The position numbers were made by a program, and so were the translations under genes. Shown one piece after another: positions 8,936 to 17,222 of a stretch of DNA of 64,000 nt (the stretch's first letter is position 1; the number at the start of each line of letters is the position of its first letter). Origin of the DNA: Promethearchaeota archaeon (GTDB lineage Archaea > Asgardarchaeota > Thorarchaeia > Thorarchaeales > Thorarchaeaceae); NCBI GenBank assembly GCA_014728035.1, contig WJMJ01000022.1:83608-147607 (forward strand), given 5' to 3'. The notes beneath the pieces are model-generated. The model was not told the origin of the DNA. It did no database searches and worked only from the letters and a program-made list of their open reading frames with translations.

Positions 8936-9433
8936 TCATTTGACTGGTAGTTGAAGCTCGGTCTGAAGTTCTTCTGGAGCAACTTCTTGTGGATTATTAT
9001 GATAGAGTTCTCGCAGAGGACCTACAATCTTAAGTCCTCTTTTCTTCGCAAATGCAAATACCTGCCCATAGATGTCCTTGCACAAATCCGAGTACGGCCC
9101 ATAACACATCATTGACACAACCTTACCCCCTGTAATGATATGGTATTCAAGGTCTCCTTGGATTTTTGGCTCCTTACTCACCGGAACAGCTATCTCAAAT
9201 TGCATGTTCTCTGGATCGAATTCTGTATTAAGATCTATATACATCGGTGGTCCTGCAGGATGTACACCACTTCGTGCATTTTCAGACTTGCTAATCTCTC
9301 CAAAAATTTGTCCCATTGCAGGACCTATCAATTTTGATAAGTCGTTTGTTGTGATGCCTTCAAACTTCTTTCCAATGACTTTCAAATCGGATATTTTCTT
9401 GATTATTGGTTCTTCTGTTCTCATAGTAATCAT
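8936..9433 (-). CDS. Stand-alone GyrI-like effector-binding protein
   Basis: The 165 residues form one GyrI-like domain (FEIAVPVSK, MMCYGPYSDL, LKIVGPLRELYHNNPQEVAPEELQ) without a DNA-binding part. Family members bind or hydrolyse small amphipathic compounds, or shield targets from them. Its C-terminus is nearly the same as that of the MerR-type regulator next door, which implies a local duplication. It lies upstream of that regulator on the same strand, separated by the 18-base palindrome. The start ATG 9433 has only a weak ribosome site; a second in-frame ATG lies three codons later. Confidence 0.8.
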   Translation of the reverse strand: MITMRTEEPIIKKISDLKVIGKKFEGITTNDLSKLIGPAMGQIFGEISKSENARSGVHPAGPPMYIDLNTEFDPENMQFEIAVPVSKEPKIQGDLEYHIITGGKVVSMMCYGPYSDLCKDIYGQVFAFAKKRGLKIVGPLRELYHNNPQEVAPEELQTELQLPVK

Positions 9434-9524
9434 TCCGTTATTTGTTGTAGCATTTCACTACAGTATTAATCAGAACTCAAACCAATATAACACACAGGAG
9501 TTTCACCTAGGTGAGAGTTTCGAA

Positions 9525-10331
9525 TTAGTCATCAATAATTCTCTCATGCCCAATTGGACATGTGCCATATGTACAATCATAAAATCCCTGGTCATAAACT
9601 ACTCTCGTAAGATAGTGGTTTTTACAGTATATCTTATCACATTTTGGACAATATGCATCGATGCCATCTTCAATGAAGGTGTTCTTCTCTAAATGATTGT
9701 GTACTTCTCGTATGTTCCCTTCATCAAGTAGGTCGAAGATGGAGCTGTTAAGTTGAAAATCAAGAGTCGTACTCTTTGTAATCCCCTTATAGTTAATTTT
9801 TCCACTACCATCATCTGCAATCGGCCCAAGTGTAAAAGATACCGCTAACTCTCCACATACTGCACAGAGAAGATGAAATTCCATTGGGCCCGTCTTTACT
9901 ATGGTCTTCTCAGGTGGTGATGACTTCTTTTCAGGTAGATATACTTGAATAGCTTGATGTAGGGATTCGATTACCTTTTGAAACACTTCTTTCAGATCCT
10001 CTTGAATTTTTAAAGACCTATTATTTTGAACTGTTTCTACTTCACTTAGAACCTGCTGAAATTTTTCTTCGGCCACTCTGAGAAATTGCTTTGCATTATC
10101 CGCACGTTGGTTTCTTTCTGTACCTTCCAATGATGGACATGATTTTAGTAGCTGCCATGATGATACCACACTAAAGTATAGGTCTCGTAAATCTACCTTC
10201 CATATGCTATCCATTGAATTGTCTTCTTGAGATTCAAAGAGCTTGAGGATTTCTTCTCTAACTTTGTCCAAAGCGTCTATCTCTCTTCGGATATCCCATA
10301 TTTGTGTATCATCGGGTCTTCTATCGTCCAT
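9525..10331 (-). CDS. Unrecognised coiled-coil and zinc-binding protein
   Basis: The protein has 268 residues. The first 130 are charged and helical, likely coiled coil (IRREIDALDKVREEILKLF). The C-terminal half has CAVCGE near residue 148, then CPKCDKIYCKNHY and a final CTYGTCPIGH, enough cysteines and histidines for two zinc sites in a RING-like or ribbon arrangement. I cannot name a family. CAVC-E also occurs in the GTPase-linked protein at 2382-3296, which may hint at a lineage-specific zinc knuckle. It lies about 90 bases upstream of the GyrI-like gene on the same strand. Confidence 0.6.
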   Translation of the reverse strand: MDDRRPDDTQIWDIRREIDALDKVREEILKLFESQEDNSMDSIWKVDLRDLYFSVVSSWQLLKSCPSLEGTERNQRADNAKQFLRVAEEKFQQVLSEVETVQNNRSLKIQEDLKEVFQKVIESLHQAIQVYLPEKKSSPPEKTIVKTGPMEFHLLCAVCGELAVSFTLGPIADDGSGKINYKGITKSTTLDFQLNSSIFDLLDEGNIREVHNHLEKNTFIEDGIDAYCPKCDKIYCKNHYLTRVVYDQGFYDCTYGTCPIGHERIIDD

Positions 10332-10397
10332 ATCACATACTCATAGGTGGAATGCGACTTAAAGCCTCTGGAGAATTCTTCTTTGAAATAATAAGAA

Positions 10398-10415
10398 AGG
10401 TGGGAATTCCCACCT
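10398..10415 (-). terminator. Palindromic terminator of the FAD/Fe-S operon
   Basis: AGGTGGGAATTCCCACCT is a perfect 18-base palindrome about 13 bases after the last gene of the reverse-strand operon. It is followed on that strand by TTTCTTATTATTTC, giving a hairpin plus T-rich tail. Confidence 0.6.
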
Positions 10416-10428
10416 CTTACAATCTTTC

Positions 10429-12192
10429 TCAGTATGGTGCTAATATCGTAGCATCAAACGCTTCACGTATCTTCTTAGTCAAGCTCCATAATTTTGGCAT
10501 GGTTTCACTCTCTACCATCTCTCTTTCCAATTTTGGATGATTGAAGAAATAGAAACCTTGGTTGAGAGCACGAAGCGTGAATTCACGAAGAGCTCTTGAT
10601 GTGAGGTCCTTCTCATGTTGACTGGTAGGATCGATTTGTATAACGAACTCCACACACGCAAAGTGTGGACCAGCTCCAGGAAGTATCATCAATCCCCATA
10701 GATGCTCTTTTACCGCCTCGGGGTATATCTCCTCTAAGGTTGTAGCAAACAGATCTATACATTCTTGGACTCTGCTTGGAGCAACACGTCCCGATTTGAA
10801 AAGGAGGCCCCCTTTCTTTCTCATAAGACGAGCTGTGATTTCGTTGTATTCCAGCATCTTTCCTCCTCTAATCAACCAATCGTATCGATAGTCCTCCATT
10901 CCAGAGTTCTTCATCAGGATGTATACCGATTCAGGATCGGCATCTGGATTATGGGGCCAGAAGAAATGTTTCTGATAGTCAGTTGCATCTCGTATCTTCT
11001 CGGTGTTGATTTCTTTATTCTCGAGGATGGCCTGGAATCTTCTTTCATCTAATTGCACTTTTCTTTTTGTTCCCATGAGGAATAATAGATTTACATATTT
11101 GATACCTTGAAGAGCCAGAAATCCTTTGAAGACTTCTTGGTATGATTCTCTCTCCTTGTATTTCCTTCCTTTTGTCATGACTTTGATACCCGTAATCAGA
11201 GCTTTGAGCTTGCTTTTGATTGTCGCTTCGACCCGTTCAACATCACGATTTGAATGTTGAGCTGCAAGAGCATTATCCTCTGGCACCCCAATTAACCCAC
11301 CAAATCCAATCTCCCGTTCAGCAGCTTCAGTAATGACCCTCATTGAATTCTCAATATTTGTAAATCCATGACACAGAATCTTTACTTTGTCTGGTTTCTT
11401 GTACACCTTGACGCACATCTTAGTAACAATTCCATTGCCACCAACACTCTGATGCGGGAAACCTGTCAAGTCCGGTCCCCATGCTTGTACACTTACTCTC
11501 CCACCATCTAGTTCTGGATCTGTTCTGACTCCTGGTTTTCGATGCTCTATTTTCATTCGTGCATCCACTAATGAGCCAGTCGTTACTATTTCGCCATTTG
11601 GAAGTACCATTTCTACTCCAACAGTTTCCATGGCACCATAACCATACTTTCCTGAGAAGAACTTGAAACCCGCATAGAGGTTATTTCCAACCACACTAGC
11701 TGAGCCTGGTGCTCCTGGCACATTTATTCTCAGATTGTGTTGCTCAAGTGCTGCTTGCGCTCGGGCATAGCTTACAAAAGGTTCTACTGTAATTGTGAGA
11801 CCGTCACGATCCACTTCTATTACACGATTCATCCGTTTGAAGTCTATCATTATTCCTCGAAACAGTGCAATTGCCATGCCTCCCGTATTCACATTAGTTG
11901 ACATTACATGTACTGGTATTTGATGTTTAGAAGCAATTTTACATACATGTGCAATCTCCTCAGCACTTCCTGGCAAAACAACAATGTCGGGTACACGGTA
12001 GTCTTCAACGTTGACACTACCACTTCCGGATGAGTCTTTGCTGTATGCTACTCGGATTGCCCAGTCTCTCGAAACATATCTTGATTCAATATTTGAGGTA
12101 AGGTCTTTGACAACCGCTTCTGCTAGCTCTGTATCCATCTCTTCATACTGTGAAAGTATTCTCTTTGATTCATCTAGAATCTGTTTCTCCAT
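10429..12192 (-). CDS. FAD-linked oxidase, GlcD-like (third gene of operon)
   Basis: This 587-residue flavoprotein has a PCMH-type FAD-binding domain (VPDIVVLPGSAEEIAHVCKI, then GAPGSASVVGNN) and a long substrate domain. The family (GlcD, D-lactate dehydrogenases, alkyl-DHAP synthases) oxidises alpha-hydroxy acids. The start at ATG 12192 is fixed by GGGAGGT seven bases upstream; the open frame extends further but overlaps the previous gene. Its start lies one base beyond the stop of the Fe-S protein. It probably forms a membrane-free complex that passes electrons to the CCG protein. The substrate is unknown; lactate or glycolate is a guess. Confidence 0.82.
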   Translation of the reverse strand: MEKQILDESKRILSQYEEMDTELAEAVVKDLTSNIESRYVSRDWAIRVAYSKDSSGSGSVNVEDYRVPDIVVLPGSAEEIAHVCKIASKHQIPVHVMSTNVNTGGMAIALFRGIMIDFKRMNRVIEVDRDGLTITVEPFVSYARAQAALEQHNLRINVPGAPGSASVVGNNLYAGFKFFSGKYGYGAMETVGVEMVLPNGEIVTTGSLVDARMKIEHRKPGVRTDPELDGGRVSVQAWGPDLTGFPHQSVGGNGIVTKMCVKVYKKPDKVKILCHGFTNIENSMRVITEAAEREIGFGGLIGVPEDNALAAQHSNRDVERVEATIKSKLKALITGIKVMTKGRKYKERESYQEVFKGFLALQGIKYVNLLFLMGTKRKVQLDERRFQAILENKEINTEKIRDATDYQKHFFWPHNPDADPESVYILMKNSGMEDYRYDWLIRGGKMLEYNEITARLMRKKGGLLFKSGRVAPSRVQECIDLFATTLEEIYPEAVKEHLWGLMILPGAGPHFACVEFVIQIDPTSQHEKDLTSRALREFTLRALNQGFYFFNHPKLEREMVESETMPKLWSLTKKIREAFDATILAPY

Positions 12193-12193
12193 T

Positions 12194-13426
12194 TTAATTA
12201 CCTCCCATAGATTTTCTAACCAATTCCGTAAGTTCAATTACCTCTAAGGGCTTTTCACCTGATTCTAATGCCTCTTTTTTGGCACCATCCTCAAGTCCTC
12301 TTACACAGAATGGGCATGCGGTAACAAAGGTATCAGCACCTTTCTCTCTGGCTTCACTTACTCTAAGTTTAGCGATATATTCTGCATATTCTGGCAATCC
12401 TGCCTTCACGCCTCCACCTGAACCACAACATAGAGTTGCATCCTTTTCTCTATCAAGAGATACTCTTTCAGAACCTGGGATATTATCAATAACCTGTCTA
12501 GGCTCATCATATACAGCGTCAGGAAACATGTGTCGACCTAGGTGACATGGGTCATGATATGCAATCCTCATGTTCATCGGTTGATTCATTTTAAGATCTC
12601 CCGAGCTGATTTTTTCTGCCATATACTGTGTGATATGGATAGTTTCGAAGGGAAGTGGTTCTCCGAGAATTCTAGGCCAATCTTTCACTACTGTACGATA
12701 ACAGCCAGCACAGGAAAAGATGACAGTACCAGCTCCTGATTCATTGATTACTCGTACATTCTCTCTCACTAGACGTTCGACATCATCCAATTGACCGGTC
12801 CGTATCAAAGGCGACCCACAACAGATTTCTTTCGAACTCACGGAATAGTCTGCACCGGTTGAGTCAAGGATAGAGGTCGTTGCTTTGGCAATATCCTGAT
12901 ATCGATATCCAGTCGTACAACCAACAAAATAGAATACATCAGTGTCTGCTTTGTCTCGTTTTGAGTCATTCTCTATCCATGTGTTTCTTTCACCGGATTC
13001 TCCATATGGATTGTCTACTCTACGTATGCTGTCTGCAAATTTTTTCTGACTAGGCAAAGGACCGATTCCCTGCTCTACTAGTAGGGCTCGAATTCCTTCA
13101 GTTACGTGGACCGGAAGTACATTTGTATCGTTAACATAACGACACGTTGCCTCGCAAGCTCCACATGTTGTGCAAGAGAATATAATTTGCTCAAGAGCTT
13201 TCGAGTCTCTGATTGGAAATTCTTCTCTTAGTATTGCTCGAGCCAGTTCATTTCTCCCTGGTGAGAAATACGCATCAAAACCAAAATAGAGTCCTGCTGG
13301 ACAGGTATCTGAGAATTTTTCGGATTCGGTTATGGATGGTAGAGTATGATAACAGAGTCCACAATGAACACAACTAAGGGCGGATTCTAATAGTTTCTCT
13401 CTTGTAAGTTTTTGTTCTACGGTCAT
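12194..13426 (-). CDS. Fe-S protein with two CCG domains (GlcF/HdrD-like)
   Basis: The 410-residue protein starts with a ferredoxin-like pair of clusters (CVHCGLC with a distal CPAG, and CTTCGACEATC). Two cysteine-rich CCG domains follow (ICCGSPL with SCAGC, and LCCGSGGG with CPFC). This architecture is shared by GlcF, LutA-type proteins and heterodisulfide reductase subunit D, which carry electrons from a flavin oxidase to a carrier. GGAGGTGC precedes ATG 13426. It lies two bases after the upstream flavoprotein and one base before the downstream one, so all three should be made together. Confidence 0.85.
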   Translation of the reverse strand: MTVEQKLTREKLLESALSCVHCGLCYHTLPSITESEKFSDTCPAGLYFGFDAYFSPGRNELARAILREEFPIRDSKALEQIIFSCTTCGACEATCRYVNDTNVLPVHVTEGIRALLVEQGIGPLPSQKKFADSIRRVDNPYGESGERNTWIENDSKRDKADTDVFYFVGCTTGYRYQDIAKATTSILDSTGADYSVSSKEICCGSPLIRTGQLDDVERLVRENVRVINESGAGTVIFSCAGCYRTVVKDWPRILGEPLPFETIHITQYMAEKISSGDLKMNQPMNMRIAYHDPCHLGRHMFPDAVYDEPRQVIDNIPGSERVSLDREKDATLCCGSGGGVKAGLPEYAEYIAKLRVSEAREKGADTFVTACPFCVRGLEDGAKKEALESGEKPLEVIELTELVRKSMGGN

Positions 13427-13428
13427 CT

Positions 13429-14916
13429 CTATGCACCTCCAATGTTGGATGGAATACCTCCTTCACCGTTGAACAGCATGGATGGGTGAAGGATATTTTG
13501 AGGGTCCATTACTCCTTTTAGCCGTCGCAATGATTGATAGTATGGCTGAAGCTCTGTTCTCTTATAGACAAGTTCGGAAACAATCGAGTTTCGGGGCACA
13601 TTGATTATACCTCCATTGTCCATTACAGTTTGGTACATTCCTCTGTAGAGTTGTAGTAAATCCACTTCTCCGATCATCGGTAGATTATCAGGTTGAATGT
13701 TTCTCTCTCCATAGAATATATCGTATTCGCAGAAGTAAGTTCTTCCAAGTTCGATTGAATTCATCAGGAATCCAATCTGTTCATCCTCATTTACTCCCAC
13801 ACTCTGAAGATATTCCGTTACTGCTCCTCGAACTGATGATAATCTTCCAGCAGTGGAGTAGTACTCAACTCTGACATGAGGGTCATACTCAAAATGATTA
13901 ATTGCACTGGTGGGTTTCGTAAACTCCTCTTTCAGCATTACTTCAAGTCCAGTGGTTGGTGCATCTCTTGACAAACTCAGATTGTGATCAGCAGCAGCTT
14001 CCTCCAAATCTTTTCTTTCGACTTCAATAAGGTCAGACTCGCCACCAAGTGCAAAGATTGCGTTCCATTTTGGTAAATTGTTGGTAAGCTTGTCATAAGT
14101 TTCTATAGAAGATGCAGCTAGTCCTGCAAGCATTTTGTTATCCAGAAGTAAGACTGACTGGGCTGCTTCTGTAGAAAGGGTCATTTTTCGAGTGTCTTGG
14201 ACCAGTTTTTGTAGATTATCACTCTCACAAAAGAGAAACTCGTACTCATTTAGTCTATACTTCATTTTACAGCTGGCTTGAGATACAATACCAAATGCTC
14301 CCATTCCTCCTAGGATAAGTCTTCCAACATCCATTCTTGGTGAAAATGGGCAGTCTCCTTGTGGTGTTCCCGTTTCAAGTCCATCAGACCCGGTGGCTAC
14401 CATTTCTCCATCAGTATTAGTAAACATGTAAGTAAGAAGCATCCAGTCCTGTTCATATCCATGACGATTAGCTTCAAGCAATGGATAACGTCCGTAGTAT
14501 GTACTTAGAACCGAGGTGTCCGCAGGCATCCGAATGGGTGTGATAACCCGAAATCCATCTTCTTCTAACGATTTGTTCAATTTGCGAAAAGTGAGCCCTG
14601 GTTCGATATCAACACTCATTCCATCAAATGACTTGTTGATAGATATAGTCCCATTTAGTTGACTCATATCTATTATGATACTTTGTTGTGATGATAGTGT
14701 ACTTCCATGAAAATCATAGCTCGAACTAACCGGAACCAATGCAAGTTTGTGCTTTGATGCGATTTTTACAATACTTGAAATTTCGCTTCTATCGGTTGGT
14801 TGAACAACAGCTTGAGCTTGTCCTTCAATCAACGGAAAGAAGCGGTTAATTTGAAATTTATTCAAGACCTGTTCTTCAGCTAAGAAATTACCAAGGTCTT
14901 TTCTCCATTCATTCAT
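13429..14916 (-). CDS. FAD-linked oxidase, GlcD-like (first gene of operon)
   Basis: This is a 495-residue member of the same FAD-binding oxidase superfamily as the third gene but strongly diverged from it. The FAD domain includes VVQPTDRSEISSIVKIAS and GMGAFGIVSQASCKMKY, and the C-terminus ends with the family-like RLKGVMDPQNILHPSMLF. GAGGTTTAGGAA precedes ATG 14916. Two different flavin subunits around one Fe-S subunit resembles GlcDEF, where GlcE is a shorter second flavin subunit. Here both are full length, so each may have its own substrate or active site. Confidence 0.82.
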   Translation of the reverse strand: MNEWRKDLGNFLAEEQVLNKFQINRFFPLIEGQAQAVVQPTDRSEISSIVKIASKHKLALVPVSSSYDFHGSTLSSQQSIIIDMSQLNGTISINKSFDGMSVDIEPGLTFRKLNKSLEEDGFRVITPIRMPADTSVLSTYYGRYPLLEANRHGYEQDWMLLTYMFTNTDGEMVATGSDGLETGTPQGDCPFSPRMDVGRLILGGMGAFGIVSQASCKMKYRLNEYEFLFCESDNLQKLVQDTRKMTLSTEAAQSVLLLDNKMLAGLAASSIETYDKLTNNLPKWNAIFALGGESDLIEVERKDLEEAAADHNLSLSRDAPTTGLEVMLKEEFTKPTSAINHFEYDPHVRVEYYSTAGRLSSVRGAVTEYLQSVGVNEDEQIGFLMNSIELGRTYFCEYDIFYGERNIQPDNLPMIGEVDLLQLYRGMYQTVMDNGGIINVPRNSIVSELVYKRTELQPYYQSLRRLKGVMDPQNILHPSMLFNGEGGIPSNIGGA

Positions 14917-14977
14917 TTCCTAAACCTCTCTCTCCTCGACCAAGATTCTATGTCATTATAAAATGAATCAAAGTCAT

Positions 14978-15007
14978 GATGTGCTTTTGAGGCACTCAAG
15001 TCACATC
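14978..15007. promoter_or_regulatory. Inverted repeat upstream of the FAD/Fe-S operon
   Basis: GATGTG and CACATC flank inner arms TTGAG and CTCAA around GGCA. The repeat is about 20 bases upstream of a reverse-strand TATA-like TTATAA (about 14955-14960), the usual place for an archaeal activator such as an Lrp-type protein. A few bases in the arms do not pair. Confidence 0.4.
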
Positions 15008-15099
15008 CTTATCAAATTTACTCAAAAAATAAACTAAAACAATAAACGAATGTTACAGACTGAAAGAAATCTGAAACTTACGAATTCTAAGCTTGGATC

Positions 15100-15309
15100 C
15101 TATTCCGTTGGTTTGTATTCGCCTGTATAAAACTCGTCTAGCTTTCCCTCATCTGATGCCATTTCAGCAAGTCTTGTTCGCTCTCGTACTTGATCTTGAT
15201 TCAAGCATCTATGACATTCTCCACAGTACATCTCTCTGATGTGCCATTTATTGTAACGTTTTCTTCTTTTGGTACTACCACAATATGGGCAAGGTTCAAC
15301 ATCTGTCAT
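15100..15309 (-). CDS. Small zinc-ribbon protein
   Basis: The 69 residues carry CPYCGSTKRRKRYNKW and CGECHRC, a four-cysteine zinc ribbon with basic residues between the pairs, then an acidic tail. Such small ribbons bind nucleic acid or act as subunits of larger complexes; I cannot assign one. It lies alone about 180 bases upstream of the FAD/Fe-S operon on the same strand. The motif makes it a likely real gene despite its size. Confidence 0.65.
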   Translation of the reverse strand: MTDVEPCPYCGSTKRRKRYNKWHIREMYCGECHRCLNQDQVRERTRLAEMASDEGKLDEFYTGEYKPTE

Positions 15310-15376
15310 ATCCTCACTTCTGCGTATAAACTGATAAGTATCTTGTAGATAGTCGATAGTGGACTATTTTTCTTAG

Positions 15377-15754
15377 TTCGCAGTAGATGACTTGTCGTTA
15401 GAAAACTACAAAGATGTGGAATGGTTTTAGAACGAAGTAGATGAACCTGATATTCCCTTCACGATTCGTTATTTGGATTGTGGAATTCTTACTTTATCTA
15501 TGAAAGCAAAACCTGAGAATCTTGAAATAAAAAATACTCGCTTAAGATCAGTAGATGGTAAAAAAATGTAAGCTTTCCCATTCCCCAACCTATACAATTC
15601 GAAACCGATTCCACACTCATTCTCATAAGTATTGATGAAGGCCCACTTTACAAATCTCCCACTACGTGCGACAAATGGGATATCTAGTGATGAGATGATT
15701 CACTGTATTTTGAAAACAGAACGACTTACCGCTGTGAAGACTAATACAGATTGA
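15377..15754 (+). pseudogene. Possible decayed coding sequence in a gene-poor gap
   Basis: The gap between 15310 and 15953 holds no intact gene. One forward frame is open from 15377 to 15571 apart from a TAG at 15428 and reads like protein (LDCGILTLSMKAKPENLEI). A second short frame, ATG 15635 to TGA 15754, encodes 39 residues. Neither has a recognised motif, and open runs of this length can occur by chance at this base composition. I offer it only as a weak candidate for a gene remnant. A CACCTC/GAGGTG hairpin follows at 15755-15775. Confidence 0.2.
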
Positions 15755-15810
15755 CACCTCCCTCTTATAGAGGTGAACTCTGCTGAAAACTGACTCAGAA
15801 CATTATACTT

Positions 15811-15860
15811 ATATGGTTTGCATCACAAACTGAAATTATATATGGTTTGTATAACAAACT
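15811..15860. promoter_or_regulatory. Tandem GTTTG-N5-CAAAC operators before the DUF362 gene
   Basis: Two copies of a 21-base element lie at 15811-15831 and about 15840-15860, matching at all but two positions. Each contains GTTTG, five bases, then CAAAC, and the second pairs as GTTTGT-ATA-ACAAAC. The centres are about 29 bases apart, near three helical turns. TATATA-like bases lie at 15836-15842 between them. This fits a regulator binding cooperatively at the promoter of the gene starting at 15954. Confidence 0.6.
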
Positions 15861-15953
15861 ATTATTCGGGAACGAAAGGAAAGTGTAAGGAATTAATTCG
15901 ATTGGTGTTAACCCTCGAAACTTTCGTTTTCACTGTTGGATGGAGTTCTAAAC

Positions 15954-17177
15954 ATGACAGAAAAATCAAAGGTCTACTATGGCTCTGTGATAGCTGGGCA
16001 ACCTGAGAGATTTGCAAACCCCTCAGAAAAGCTTGACAAGATACTTGAGCATTTAGACCTGAGTACTATTGAGAAGAAAGACAAGGTTGCAATTAAGATG
16101 CATCTTGGCTTCAATGATGGATACCAAACAGTACCTGTATTCTTTGTGCGTCGTATTGCTAAGGCAATCAAAGAGAAGGGCGCTTTTCCTTTTGTGACAG
16201 ACAATCCCACTGCAGTTTACAATGCAGCAGAACGTGGATATACCTCTGAAACTTGTGGATGTCCTTTGATTCCGATTGCGGGAGTCAAAGATGGCTATAC
16301 AACCAAAAAGGAGGTTGGATACAAGGGTGTTGAAGATCTTGACGCAGCTGGTGTCCTTCTAGATGCAGACGTTTTGATTAACTTAACACATACGAAAGGA
16401 CATGGTTCTTGTGGATATGGTGGTGCTTTCAAGAATATAGCACTTGGTGGTTATAGTGGCCCCTCACGATGGCACAAAATTCATGGAGTAGTTGCTTTTG
16501 ATTCGTATTTTGATAAAGAAAAAATGACAAAAGAACATATCCTCAAGTTACGTGAAGCATGTCCTAGAGATGCACCAACATGGAGTGAACAGAGAAAAGA
16601 GCCTACTATGGCTTTCTATGCCTGTGATCAATGTCATGGAGCTGAACCTAAACCCTGTGAAAAGGCTGATGATGGATTAACTGGTTGGAAGATACAGAAA
16701 GATAACTTCTATGCCTTTCAAGAGTTAATGGCACATGCATCAAAGCTAATTCTGGATTCTTTCGATAAAGAAAAAATGTTTCATCTAAACTTCATGATGG
16801 ACATCACGCCATATTGCGATTGCATGGGAATGGGAATGCCTGCTGTTATTCCTGATATTGGAATCACCGGAAGTCGTGACATTGTAGCTATTGAGTTTGC
16901 TAGTCTTGATCTTATTGGTGAAGCTGGCTTAATCGAAGGTGTTGTGAAGCAAATACCCCATAGCTATATGAGAATCAATCCTGATTTGACTACTGACCTT
17001 CATCCGTTCCAATTATTACATGGTCCATTCAAAGATCCTTACAAGGTTGCGGAATTTGGTGAAGAAATGGGACTAGGTTCTCGTGAATATGAGCTTATAG
17101 AGGTATTATCACCCAAAGAGACTGGAGAGATGGATAGCTCTGGACACACCTATGAAGGCGGAGCTACATTCTTCTAG
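15954..17177 (+). CDS. DUF362-family protein
   Basis: From ATG 15954 (GGAG eight bases upstream) the protein has 407 residues. It matches the DUF362 family, with VAIKMHLGFNDGYQTVP near the N-terminus, THTKGHGSCGYGGAFKNI in the middle and a cysteine-rich section (CDQCHGAEPKPC and CDCMGMG) where family members often carry a ferredoxin-like cluster. The function of DUF362 is not established; an iron-sulfur redox role is likely. It is a single gene with paired operators upstream and a hairpin after its stop shared with the converging permease gene. Confidence 0.8.
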   Translation: MTEKSKVYYGSVIAGQPERFANPSEKLDKILEHLDLSTIEKKDKVAIKMHLGFNDGYQTVPVFFVRRIAKAIKEKGAFPFVTDNPTAVYNAAERGYTSETCGCPLIPIAGVKDGYTTKKEVGYKGVEDLDAAGVLLDADVLINLTHTKGHGSCGYGGAFKNIALGGYSGPSRWHKIHGVVAFDSYFDKEKMTKEHILKLREACPRDAPTWSEQRKEPTMAFYACDQCHGAEPKPCEKADDGLTGWKIQKDNFYAFQELMAHASKLILDSFDKEKMFHLNFMMDITPYCDCMGMGMPAVIPDIGITGSRDIVAIEFASLDLIGEAGLIEGVVKQIPHSYMRINPDLTTDLHPFQLLHGPFKDPYKVAEFGEEMGLGSREYELIEVLSPKETGEMDSSGHTYEGGATFF

Positions 17178-17179
17178 TT

Positions 17180-17222
17180 TAGAATACTGTGACAGGTAAA
17201 TTCAGTGCCTGTCCCTATTCTA
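17180..17222. terminator. Bidirectional terminator-like hairpin
   Basis: TAGAATA pairs with TATTCTA, and inside them GACAGG pairs with CCTGTC. The structure fills the short gap between two converging genes and overlaps the stop codon of the permease gene. Confidence 0.5.

Noticed and set aside
15684..15760. C/D-box guide RNA suggested by GTGATGA
   Set aside because: No CTGA D box or second box pair lies at a proper distance.
15818..16006. 62-residue forward frame before the DUF362 gene
   Set aside because: It runs across the tandem operators and into the DUF362 gene in another frame, with no ribosome site or motif.
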